This document shows positions 35,837-44,374 of a stretch of 64,000 bases of DNA, piece by piece; the stretch's first letter is position 1, and each line of letters opens with the position of its first letter. Source of the DNA: Falsihalocynthiibacter arcticus. Lineage in GTDB: Bacteria; Pseudomonadota; Alphaproteobacteria; Rhodobacterales; Rhodobacteraceae. Where the stretch lies: contig NZ_CP014327.1 of assembly GCF_000812665.2 (NCBI RefSeq), positions 2,447,501 through 2,511,500 of the forward strand. Reading direction: 5' to 3'. A program made the translations under genes and the position numbers. The notes under the pieces were generated by a model. That model ran no database searches. It saw only the letters and a list, made by a program, of their open reading frames with translations, and was not told where the DNA came from.

Positions 35837-36381
35837 TGGCACCTCCTTGTCGCTTGCATGTCTCTTCTGGTCCCGTGCCATTGGCCGAGGTCTCCCGCCC
35901 GTTCCGGCGCAGCGCCGGACGGTTTAAAGTGATGTGTATATTGCCGGGGATTTGTCCGGCGGTGTGGGTATCACTATACTGCATGGGAGGCCTCGTCGGA
36001 TGGTGAAAAGCGTCCAGAATTGACGCCGAGTGTCAGAATTTTGTGGATAAACAATGTGTTGAAAAGTTTTTTCAATAAATTTGCTTCGTTCATGCGGCAT
36101 TAAAATATCTATAAAAATTCAAATCTTAGAAAACCAAAAAATACGGATCTTACCTGTCTGCTCTAAGCCTCAAAAATATAGAAATCTTACCTCTGCCTGT
36201 TTGTAAAAACTGAACAAAGTCATCTGCCCTTTTTTAATACGAAAACCAGAAAACGAAAAAATCTTTCAAAAAATAGAAAACGAAAAACAAACAAACCAAA
36301 ATGACAAGCATCATAAAAATGACTAAGATGCTGATCCTGTATTCTCTTTAAGGGCCGTCTTTTTAGATATGTTTGCCTTGC
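35837..36381. promoter_or_regulatory. AT-rich non-coding region between protease and recombinase operons
   Basis: From about 36030 to 36350 the sequence is strongly AT-rich compared with its neighbours. It contains repeated words: ATCTTACCT at 36147 and again at 36184, and AGAAAACGAAAAA twice near 36250-36285. It would carry the promoter of the recombinase operon and the 3' flank of the protease gene. Similar AT-rich, short-repeat regions occur at plasmid origins and at mobile-element control regions, but no replication gene is adjacent, so I make no such call. Confidence 0.4.
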
Positions 36382-38472
36382 TCACCCCAGCCTTAGCGGT
36401 TCTCGCGGGGGCTGATCTGGCGCGGTGGTCTGCGGCTTGGCTGTGATGGGCATGACCTCGCGCAGCCATGGCTCGATCTCAGCGGCGCGCATTGAGCGGT
36501 GGTGCAGGAGTTCCCGTGCCAAGGCTTCCAATGGCTCAAGGTGCTGGATGAGCAGGGTTGCTGCCCGCTGTTCTGTGCGGTCCACACGCTGGCGCACAAG
36601 GTCACGAAGTCTGGGCGTCGCGCGGATAACCTCATTTGGTTGTGAGTGCCAAACAGGACCTGTCTCTCCAAGGCCCAAGGTGGTCTCAATCTGAATGGCT
36701 GCCTTTGTGGCCAAAGCAAGATCGGAGGTGTCAGAACCGCCAGCCCCAGCCGAGATGTCGCCCAAGACCAAACGTTCAGCGGCGCGGCCTGCCAAAGAAT
36801 AGGCCATCTGGGCTTCGAAATCGGACAGTAAGCTCTCGTTTGTGTTGAACTGGCAGCTCACTTGTCCGCCGTCCGTTGAGATCCGCAGGCTGGTGACGGC
36901 TCCTAAGTTTAAAGCAGCTGCGATGATCGCATGGCCAGCCTCGTGGATGGCGATCCGCCAGAGCAGCGCGTGGTTCTCTGATCCCGCGCCGATGTGGAGA
37001 TGATCTTGCAGCATCGCAAGGGTGAGCCGCTTGCCGCTGTGACGGGCATCAGAACGCGCCGCACGGATCGCAGCATCAATGTCGGCAGCACTTTTGCCAA
37101 GAGAAAGACGGGCGAGTGTCTGCAGGTTTGCGTCAGCAAGGTCTTCGCTCAAGTGATGGCGCAGGATCGCCAAGAGCGCGCCTGCATCGGGCAGAGGCAC
37201 CGCCACCTTCAGATCCATACGTCCGGCGCGCAATACCGCTGGGTCCATCTTGTCCGCATGATTAGAGGTGCCAATAAGAATGACGCCCGCGTCGCGCGAG
37301 ATCGCGTCTAACTCTGCCAGAAATGCATTGATGACTTGCAAGCGATAGCCTGATCCATGGCGATCATCACTGTCGCGCGAGCCCACGGCGTCGATCTCAT
37401 CGATGATCAGCACACAGGGCGCATTGCGTCGTGCTTCAGCAAAGCTGGCCCGCATCTCGCGCAGCATATCGCCCAGATGTCCCGCCGATTGCCATGCGCC
37501 AAAGCTGGCGTTGACAGTGGAGAGCCCCGCGCTGTTGCCGACGGCACGGGCCAAATAGGTTTTTCCGGTGCCGGGGGGGCCGTAGAGCAAGAGCGAGCGG
37601 CTGATCTCATCCCAGCCCGCTTTGCCGGCCTTCCAGAGTTTGAGGTCATCGACAATCCGGCGCGCCGCCGAAAGGGCGAGAGTGTCGCCCGTCATGTCTT
37701 CCAAGCGTGGCCCTGTGGAATGGACATCGCGTTTGGTGATGGCGTTCAGCTTTATCAGGGCGTCCTGCAGGGTCGGTGCGCGCAGGGCGGCGCAGGCCGT
37801 GACCGTCTCAAGGCCCGACAAGACATCATCGTGCGGCAGGGCAGCCCGCAACGCGACAGGATCGGTGATTTGATCCGACAGATGGCCAGAGTGCAACAGC
37901 GTGGCAAGGACATCGCCACAGATCGGCGCCATTGGGAAGACTGGCGGGACCATGGCGGTCAGATGTTTGGGCAGCGAGAGGCCATGCGTCTGCATGATCA
38001 GCACGGGTTCGATCAGATCGAAGCTGTCTGTGATGGCTGAAGCTAAGCGCGCTTGTGCATTCTTACTCAATGCTCCATCGACGATGTCAGGCGCGAGGAT
38101 CTGCCACGGTGCCCGAGGAAAACAGATACTCAAAACATCTTTGAGTATTGTGAGATCTACGACGCCAATGTCCCGCACCACAGTCAGCGCGCCGCACTGC
38201 AGGGCAATGTCTATGGCGGTAGGCGACTTGAACGTTGCAGCAAGACGAATTGCGATCAGAACCTGGCGGGCGGGAACGTAGCGCAATGGCGATCGGGTGA
38301 CCTGCCCGAAGCGCTCGACATCTTTGCCGGACTCGAACTTTGTGAATAGTTCGTCGAGATCTGAAGGCGTATGACTGGCATCTGATGGTGCGCCGTGATG
38401 GTGCCGCAGGCGCTCAATGAGCGTGCTGGCGAAGTCATTCCAAGCGGGAGTGTTGATTTTAGAATTGGGCAT
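36382..38472 (-). CDS. Soluble AAA+/M41 (FtsH-like) zinc protease
   Basis: The 696-residue protein has an unusual ~290-residue N-terminal region, then an AAA+ module ('LLLYGPPGTGKTYLARAVGN' near 300, 'CVLIIDEIDAVGSRDSDD' near 360, 'SNHADKMDPAVLRAGRMD' near 405), then an M41 peptidase with 'IAIHEAGHAIIAAALNLGA' near residue 510 and the likely third zinc ligand in 'GAGGSDTSDLALATKAAIQI'. FtsH proteins degrade membrane and soluble proteins, but this one shows no N-terminal membrane helices, so it is probably cytosolic. It lies in a mobile-element context next to a GIY-YIG gene. Substrates are unknown. Confidence 0.85.
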   Translation of the reverse strand: MPNSKINTPAWNDFASTLIERLRHHHGAPSDASHTPSDLDELFTKFESGKDVERFGQVTRSPLRYVPARQVLIAIRLAATFKSPTAIDIALQCGALTVVRDIGVVDLTILKDVLSICFPRAPWQILAPDIVDGALSKNAQARLASAITDSFDLIEPVLIMQTHGLSLPKHLTAMVPPVFPMAPICGDVLATLLHSGHLSDQITDPVALRAALPHDDVLSGLETVTACAALRAPTLQDALIKLNAITKRDVHSTGPRLEDMTGDTLALSAARRIVDDLKLWKAGKAGWDEISRSLLLYGPPGTGKTYLARAVGNSAGLSTVNASFGAWQSAGHLGDMLREMRASFAEARRNAPCVLIIDEIDAVGSRDSDDRHGSGYRLQVINAFLAELDAISRDAGVILIGTSNHADKMDPAVLRAGRMDLKVAVPLPDAGALLAILRHHLSEDLADANLQTLARLSLGKSAADIDAAIRAARSDARHSGKRLTLAMLQDHLHIGAGSENHALLWRIAIHEAGHAIIAAALNLGAVTSLRISTDGGQVSCQFNTNESLLSDFEAQMAYSLAGRAAERLVLGDISAGAGGSDTSDLALATKAAIQIETTLGLGETGPVWHSQPNEVIRATPRLRDLVRQRVDRTEQRAATLLIQHLEPLEALARELLHHRSMRAAEIEPWLREVMPITAKPQTTAPDQPPREPLRLG

Positions 38473-38565
38473 AGGGAAGCCCTCCCTGTAAGAGAGTGAG
38501 GGGAAAAGCCCCGCGAGCAGTACGCTCGCGGGATCTGTCCTAAATTTGCAGTCTGACGGGGCCGT

Positions 38566-39504
38566 TTACGCGGCCTGCACCTCGATCTTGTCGAGATGAC
38601 CGAGAATGGTCTTGGTCAGCCGCGCGTCGTAAATCTCCGATTTGACGCGGATCTGGGTGCGATAGCACTCGGGATCGACGACGCAATCTGCGTGCTCGCG
38701 AAGCAGTTTTGCGTGCAGGCGCTTTTCCAGACGAATGGCGTCTTGCCCTGTAGACATAGGAATTTGACGCAGAATGGCGCAGGGCATATCCATATCGCGC
38801 TGCAGTTGATACCGCAGACGGCTGCCGGGATCGCGGGAAAACCCGAGCTTCACAAGCTCGCGCCCGTTTGAGAGCGTGAAGGACATTGCGTAGAGAAAGC
38901 TAGGTGCAGCAACCCAGTCTTCGCTGCAGCCCCCGCAACCGAAGCGGCCTGTTTGCATATTGACGCGCGCCACACGCTGCTCGTGACCACAATCCATATG
39001 TTTGTAGAGGCGATAGTTCTGATCGCCCTCGGGATCGGGGCAAAGCAGATGCCAACCCCGCGCTTGCGCCACACCGATCTCGCTGGCGGCATGGCATGTC
39101 TCGCAGCGAACGCCTGTTTGCAAGGCGGCAACGCGTTTGATTAATTCGAATTGGCGACGGAGCTGATGCCCACAGGCTGCACGATAGAGGCCGTAGTGAC
39201 GGTTTTTGGGATCACGGCTCAGAAACTCCAGCCCAGCGGCCGCAGCATCTGAGGCCCAGACCTGTTCAATGCACGCGGAACAATTGGGCTGGCTGTTCAT
39301 CAAAGTAAAGAGACGCACCTTATTGAGCGCGCCGCACTGATGGCAGCGCAAGGCGAGGTGCAGCCGATCAACAACGCGGGCCACAATATCGAAGCCTTTC
39401 GATTTTGCCGTCGCGATCCAGTGAGGTTGCAAACTGCCTTTGTGGATGGGCAGCAGAGTGTTTTGAATGGTCATCATGTTTTGGGAATGGGAAATCGTGT
39501 TCAT
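38566..39504 (-). CDS. GIY-YIG (T5orf172-like) protein with Cys-rich zinc modules
   Basis: The start is taken at ATG 39504 (MNTISHSQNMMTIQ) after a ribosome site; the longer open frame has an unlikely basic leader. The 312-residue protein carries repeated CxxC units ('RCHQCGALNKV', 'NCSACIEQVW', 'GVRCETCHAASE', 'FGCGGCSEDW') which probably bind zinc. The C-terminal third is GIY-YIG-like: 'SFLYAMSFTLSNGRELVKLG', then 'FSRDPGSRLRYQLQRDMD'. Such domains cut DNA in mobile and defence elements. It follows the AAA+/M41 gene's start by 93 bp in the same direction and may belong to the same unit. Confidence 0.7.
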   Translation of the reverse strand: MNTISHSQNMMTIQNTLLPIHKGSLQPHWIATAKSKGFDIVARVVDRLHLALRCHQCGALNKVRLFTLMNSQPNCSACIEQVWASDAAAAGLEFLSRDPKNRHYGLYRAACGHQLRRQFELIKRVAALQTGVRCETCHAASEIGVAQARGWHLLCPDPEGDQNYRLYKHMDCGHEQRVARVNMQTGRFGCGGCSEDWVAAPSFLYAMSFTLSNGRELVKLGFSRDPGSRLRYQLQRDMDMPCAILRQIPMSTGQDAIRLEKRLHAKLLREHADCVVDPECYRTQIRVKSEIYDARLTKTILGHLDKIEVQAA

Positions 39505-39635
39505 GGGATGCTCTCCAGATAAGAAAATAAGATATGCAATATGAGGGGGCCGCAGCCGCAGGGCTGCAGACGCAGGTGTGCGCGTTGCCAAAGCGAAGAT
39601 GGCAATCCGTTAGATAGAAAATGGGGATCGATTTA

Positions 39636-40146
39636 TTAGAAGGCTGGCGCAGGGGGCTCGTCTTGATCGCGCTTGTCATCCAGAACCTCTGGCGCAGAGT
39701 CAAACAGCGGCAGTGCGACAAGGGCCGTCATCAAGTGACGCGCTTGGATCAACATCGCATTGCGCTGCATGGCGATGGCGCCAATGCCAGCAATTTGAAA
39801 CTGCGAAAAGAATGAAAAGTGCATCTCCTGATGCAGGCGACGGGCCCCACCGAGTTCTTCGCAACCAAGCATGGCATCAATGAGCAGTGCCGTGCGAAAC
39901 AGCGGTTGATCGGAAAGGGTCGCGAAAATGACGCAAACCATCGGTGAGGCGGGTTTGGGCGCGTTCAGCGTCGCGCAGCCACAGGCGGTAAGCCGGATCT
40001 TGGCTGTGCCCAACACCTTCAAGATCGCGTTCGGCGCCAATGAAATCTGCGACATGCGCGAGAAGAAGAGGGAAGGTAAGGGACGCCGGTGTTTGAAGCG
40101 GGTCTTTATGCGCCGAAAAAGGCGTGATAGGGGTGTGTTTAGTCAT
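39636..40146 (-). CDS. Hypothetical protein, split by a one-base frameshift
   Basis: Two overlapping minus frames (40146-39877 and 40055-39636) each look genuine on one side only. The first gives 'PLLLAHVADFIGAERDLEGV' and 'DPAYRLWLRDAERAQTRLTD'; the second gives 'QPLFRTALLIDAMLGCEELG' and 'MQRNAMLIQARHLMTALVAL'. Removing one A from the AAAA run at 39925-39928 joins them into one 169-residue protein, passing 'GLRHFATLSDQPLFR'. I know no family for it. It is mostly helical and soluble. It sits upstream of the GIY-YIG gene in the same direction. Confidence 0.55.
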
Positions 40147-40259
40147 GATGATCTCCTATGGATCGGATTGATTAGGGCCTTGGCGAGAGTTACAGCTCTT
40201 GCCTTGGCCTGCACAATATGGCACCATAAAACCAATTAATCAAGCATGGATTCGGGATT

Positions 40260-40448
40260 ATGAGTGAAAAAAGCAAAAAGGGCCGCCCACGGCTCGATAC
40301 GGAAGCTGTCAACTTACGCCTGCCGCGTGACATGATCGAAGCAATTGATGATAGAAGACGCGCGGAAACTGACCTGCCGACAAGGCCGGAAATGATCCGG
40401 CGTGCGCTGGCACAGTGGCTCACTATGACTGACGCGCCAAAGAGCTGA
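40260..40448 (+). CDS. Ribbon-helix-helix (CopG-like) DNA-binding protein
   Basis: The 62-residue protein has a basic start and the RHH pattern 'AVNLRLPRDMIEAIDDRRRA' followed by 'RPEMIRRALAQWL'. Such proteins act as dimeric repressors, commonly in antitoxin or plasmid-control roles. It is transcribed divergently from the hypothetical gene at 40146, with 113 bp between, so it may control that promoter or its own. No toxin gene follows. Confidence 0.75.
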   Translation: MSEKSKKGRPRLDTEAVNLRLPRDMIEAIDDRRRAETDLPTRPEMIRRALAQWLTMTDAPKS

Positions 40449-40604
40449 AGGCCGATTGGCTTGAGCGAGGCAACCGACATCGGGCCGTGCCTCCAATGTA
40501 ACCATGACACCGGCGTCCCAGCAACTCTGCCCCATTCAACTATTCTTGTCGCGCGCCCGTGGACATCGAAGTTATCGTTTGCCTCGATGACCACTTCTGT
40601 CCGC

Positions 40605-41123
40605 TTACCCTTCGTTCTCGTTTGGATCCCCGTGGGTTTTATGGTGGCGCTTCTCGTGGAGTTTATCCAACAAATCGTCATCTGGAGAGCGTGGTGCTTC
40701 GTTTGCAAATTCAATCTCGGGGAAAGGCTCCTTCTCCTCGTCAAGTGATGTGAACTTAATATCTGATACAGGCCCATCATCAAGGGTGTCAGGATTGCTT
40801 GGCGTGGTATCTTTTTGTGTTTCACTTTCCTGCAAGTCTGCCGAAAGGTCCTCGGTCGATGCGTCCGCCTCACGTTGGATTGTGCGCAAATATGTGCCCA
40901 ACGTTGAGTCCGAAATGTGAATGCCGTTTTGGACCAAGGTCTTGTTGATGAGTTCCAAAGTGTGTCCATTCGTCAGAGCCTTATTAATAGACGGAAGTGA
41001 TTGACGCAGGGACTCTTTCACAGAAAAATTGTCGGGAGGTGTTGTCGCCAACCTCTCCAGGTCTGCTTTTACTTTGTCGAGCGTGCTTTTGGTGATGCGG
41101 TTTTTCTTAGGTGCTTGTTTCAT
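40605..41123 (-). CDS. Putative DNA-binding/mobilisation-type protein
   Basis: The 172-residue protein has a basic N-terminus ('APKKNRITKSTLDKVKADLE') and a helix-turn-helix-like stretch ('LELINKTLVQNGIHISDSTL' then 'GTYLRTIQRE'), reminiscent of small accessory proteins of plasmids. The C-terminal half is acidic and disordered, ending 'HKTHGDPNENEG'. No exact family is recognised. The region is otherwise empty, so it may belong to the mobile segment. Confidence 0.5.
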   Translation of the reverse strand: MKQAPKKNRITKSTLDKVKADLERLATTPPDNFSVKESLRQSLPSINKALTNGHTLELINKTLVQNGIHISDSTLGTYLRTIQREADASTEDLSADLQESETQKDTTPSNPDTLDDGPVSDIKFTSLDEEKEPFPEIEFANEAPRSPDDDLLDKLHEKRHHKTHGDPNENEG

Positions 41124-41257
41124 TGCCGTTCCTCAAATTTATTGGTGACGACCTTTTTAATAGGAGGCTTTTTGCGAAAAGCCACAACGGGCTTTCCCTA
41201 ATCCACAGGATTCGACATTCGATCGGCTTGAGGCCTGGATCCCCCGCCGCTTTGAAA

Positions 41258-41404
41258 ATGAACTCTCTCAAGGGGACGTATGAAATTCTCGGAATGATGG
41301 TGAGTGCGTCTGGGTTTTATCTGGAAGCTGTGTGCAAAGACCTTATCGATGAGCGTGAAAAGTTAACCAGACTCCAAAGTGAGGTGTTCAGCCTACTTTC
41401 CTGA
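41258..41404 (+). CDS. Small hypothetical ORF, 48 aa
   Basis: The ORF from ATG 41258 encodes 'MNSLKGTYEILGMMVSASGF' followed by an amphipathic helix ('LIDEREKLTRLQSEVFSLLS'). The heptad-like C-terminus is plausible for a real short protein. The frame is open further upstream (from 41111) but overlaps the antisense start of the neighbouring gene. Support is weak because there is no recognised homologue or clear ribosome site. Confidence 0.25.
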   Translation: MNSLKGTYEILGMMVSASGFYLEAVCKDLIDEREKLTRLQSEVFSLLS

Positions 41405-42270
41405 AATACATGGGAGGGAGTTGGGTGTTGCTTCTTTTTGTGTTGTGAAGACCTCATTATTCTTTTGTTAGGCTATATTGTCGGACGTTAACGTCTGGTG
41501 ATTCCATTTTACGGACAATTCTGTTCAGGAGTTGAGGCGGATGGATGCACCACTTTTTGCAGACAGAAACACAGACAAAACTGTCATAAAATGATGGCTG
41601 CTACCGCAGCAGCTGTTTAGGCGCCGCATCGTTACGAAGCTGGATACGGATCCTGGGTTTGGCTGATCTTGGATTTGGGCCGGCATTTAGGGCGAGTGAA
41701 TGGCGGATTGAAGTGAGAGCGGAGTGGGGCGTTGCATCGTAGCTCAGGCAAATACAGATTGCATCTGCCTGCAGATGATCGGTGGACGCAAAACGGTTTG
41801 ATTGCCGATGCTCGTAGCGCCCATCTACGACTAATACGTGGTCAATAAACCAGTGCGGAGTTATCCCGTCGGATAGACCGAGCGCTAAATAACGACACTT
41901 TTCAAATCTCAGCGGGGCATAGTCCACGCCTGAACTCCATCCGAAATAGGATAACTCCCGCCATTAAACTGAAAATGGTACAGCGAAGAAACAGATATGG
42001 AGCCTCTTACACTCAAAGGGGCATTTATTAGGCGAAATCATTGAAAACTATATGAAAGAAGTGCAACAAATTGTCGCTGAAATTGTAGTATGCTTGCGGC
42101 GGCGTGGATGAGTGTGCCACGCATAAGATATCTCGCTCCTTTCTCCCTTAATATTCCGAGGCACTCATGACCGCACTTCCCTTGCTTTCTGTCAATCACC
42201 CCAAGTCAGGGGAGGCGTCGACGAAGATGAATGGCGCCGCTTCATTTCTGAAGTGCAGGAGGTTGCTCGT
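41405..42270. other. Mostly non-coding stretch before the FAD-linked oxidase gene
   Basis: No confident gene is seen. A minus-strand frame at 41601-41927 (108 aa, with 'FIDHVLVVDGRYEHRQSNRF') could be a small gene but lacks a clear ribosome site. A 35-codon plus-strand frame from 42167 ends in an ATGA overlap with the oxidase start. The bases just before the oxidase also encode 'DEDEWRRFISEVQEVAR' in the oxidase frame, which looks like residue from an upstream gene. The area looks like degraded sequence. Confidence 0.4.
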
Positions 42271-43650
42271 ATGAGCGATATTGCTAATCGGTTGCGCACG
42301 GAACTTGGCGTCGATGTTGTTCCCTTGGATGTTCCTGAGCGCAACCATCATGATTGGTCTGGTTTGCCGCCTGTTTCACCCTTAGCGCTCGTGAGGGCAT
42401 GCAGCACCGAACAGGTGGCCATCGCACTCCGTCTCTGCCATGAAACAGAGACGCCGGTGGTGCCGCAAGGCGGGCTAACCGGCATTTCTGGTGGTGCCCA
42501 CCCGGTCGCTGGGGCGGTCGTGCTGTCACTGGAGCGGATGAACCGCGTGTTGGCATTTGATGCCCAAATGGCCACCCTAACTGTCGAAGCCGGTTGCGTG
42601 CTGCAAACTGCACAAGAAGCCGCCCAAGATGGGGGATTGATGCTGGCGGTTGATTTAGGCGCACGCGGTTCCTGCACCATCGGCGGCGTGATAGCCACCA
42701 ATGCGGGCGGCAACCAAGTGCTGCGTTATGGCATGGCACGCGAGCATGTTCTGGGACTTGAGGTTGTTCTGGCTGATGGTACAGTCCTCAATTCGATGAA
42801 TAACATGATCAAAAACAACGCGGGGCTAGACCTAAAGCAGTTATTTATCGGCACCGAGGGGCTGATGGGCATTATCACCAAGGCCGTGATGCGCTTACAA
42901 CCGCGGCCAAGCCACAGTGCCACGGCCTTTTGCGGCTGCACAGACACCGCCGCTGCGGTAGCCTTTTTAAAGCGTGCTCGCGCAGATCTCGGCCCTGCGC
43001 TGATATCGTTTGAAGTGATGTGGCCCAGCTTTTACGATTTAATGCGTGCCGGTATTAACGCCAAACATCCGCTTTCCGAACCGCACGGTGTCTATGTCGT
43101 CATCGAAGCCGGCGGTTTCGACGATAACCTGCGCGGCCAGTTTGAAAACTGCCTTGGTGTAGCACTGGAAGAGGGCGCACTGAATGATGCGGTGATAGCT
43201 GCCTCGGTGCGCGAAGAACGCGAGCTTTGGGCGGTGCGCGAAGCTGTGGCTGAATACGGTCACATCCTTGGCCCACTCACCGCTTTTGATGTGGGCTTGC
43301 CATTGGAGAGTATCGCCGAAGCTGTGTCACGCTTGGAGGCGGAAATTGCCGAACGCTGGCCTGGCGCACGTGCTCTCAGCTATGGGCATATGGGCGACAG
43401 CAACCTGCATTTGGTCGTCAATGTGCCACAAGCAGGCACAGATCAGCCCGCAAGCGCACTCAAGACATTGGTTTATGGCATAGTCCGTGATTTGGGTGGG
43501 ACAATTTCGGCCGAACACGGGATAGGCGCGGTCAAGCGCGACTATCTAGGTTACAGCCGCACAGAGGCGGAGATTGACACCATGCGGCGGCTCAAATTCA
43601 CTTTGGACCCGCGCGGCATCCTTAACCCCGGAAAGGGGTTTGCACCATAA
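42271..43650 (+). CDS. FAD-binding oxidase/dehydrogenase, GlcD/D-2-hydroxyacid type
   Basis: I start at ATG 42271 because GGAGG lies eight bases before it; the product is 459 residues. The N-terminal FAD-binding PCMH domain shows 'VVPQGGLTGISGGAHPVAGA' and 'DLGARGSCTIGGVIATNAGG'. The C-terminal oxidase domain shows 'ALSYGHMGDSNLHLVVNV', 'GTISAEHGIGAVKRDYLG' and the final 'LDPRGILNPGKGF'. Members oxidise D-2-hydroxy acids such as D-lactate, glycolate or D-2-hydroxyglutarate; the substrate cannot be fixed here. It stands alone without glcE/glcF, so it is more like a D-lactate or D-2-hydroxyglutarate dehydrogenase. Confidence 0.85.
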   Translation: MSDIANRLRTELGVDVVPLDVPERNHHDWSGLPPVSPLALVRACSTEQVAIALRLCHETETPVVPQGGLTGISGGAHPVAGAVVLSLERMNRVLAFDAQMATLTVEAGCVLQTAQEAAQDGGLMLAVDLGARGSCTIGGVIATNAGGNQVLRYGMAREHVLGLEVVLADGTVLNSMNNMIKNNAGLDLKQLFIGTEGLMGIITKAVMRLQPRPSHSATAFCGCTDTAAAVAFLKRARADLGPALISFEVMWPSFYDLMRAGINAKHPLSEPHGVYVVIEAGGFDDNLRGQFENCLGVALEEGALNDAVIAASVREERELWAVREAVAEYGHILGPLTAFDVGLPLESIAEAVSRLEAEIAERWPGARALSYGHMGDSNLHLVVNVPQAGTDQPASALKTLVYGIVRDLGGTISAEHGIGAVKRDYLGYSRTEAEIDTMRRLKFTLDPRGILNPGKGFAP

Positions 43651-44374
43651 TTACACTTCGCTAGAAAATTACTCGTGCCGCAAGGGCGAGTGCCCTACGC
43701 GGTAGAAATTTTTACGATGACGCGGCTCCGACGGAACCATCCTGACGGATGGGTTTACGTCGGCTTTTGGTAGACCCCGCTCAAACATTTATGCTTGCCC
43801 CTCCTATCGTTTGATAGACTTTCTTAACCATTTACGGCACAAATCACCTAAGACGCCAATATTTCCCCGTCAGGATTGACTATTGCGACGTCGATACATA
43901 ACTATAAAGACATGTTGGAACACGCAGATCATTTTCGATTTCTACTGCTAAACCGCCCGTAACCCCGGGCGGTCAAGGTGCCTCTGCGCCTTCCATACCT
44001 TCCGGGGTCTCCTCACATTCCTAAAACGTGAACGCGGCGTAATCTCGCCCGAGGAGGCAGTATGAAAAGTTTCGTCCGAGCAGAACAATCGACCAACCAA
44101 AACCACTCTATTTTGCGGGCCCTCCGGAATATTCCGTCAACCTTGCCCAACCCGTTTTAAAAGATCCCGCACCGTGGGCGCATACTTTGGGCTTACACCG
44201 CGAAGATATCAGTCAGAAGAGCATGACAATCCAGGGCGGATGAATGGGCCCACACCGTCCGATGCTGCATGGGGTGCGAATGTCCAGACCTGCGTTTCAC
44301 GCGCAAAAGACTGACGAATGTGAAGAATCTGAACGGGGTGCGCTGCTGATATGCTGGCGACAACATCATTGCCG
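43651..44374. other. Intergenic region with an 8-bp hairpin and one tiny ORF
   Basis: The region lies between two convergent genes. A perfect hairpin ACCGCCCG (43952-43959) / CGGGCGGT (43966-43973) could act as a transcription barrier, but has no T-run. A 32-codon ORF at 44062-44160 has a good ribosome site (GAGGAGG) and reads 'MKSFVRAEQSTNQNHSILRA'. The rest shows no coding pattern that I recognise and may be decayed sequence. Confidence 0.4.
44062..44160 (+). CDS. Possible 32-aa small protein
   Basis: ATG 44062 follows GAGGAGG with a five-base gap, an unusually good ribosome site in an otherwise gene-poor stretch. The product is basic and ends 'NIPSTLPNPF'. It could be a short peptide or the truncated start of a lost gene. 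There is no other support. Confidence 0.25.
   Translation: MKSFVRAEQSTNQNHSILRALRNIPSTLPNPF

Noticed and set aside
41601-41927. 108-codon minus-strand ORF
   Set aside because: It reads plausibly but has no recognised domain, ribosome site or gene context, so it is only mentioned under the region entry.
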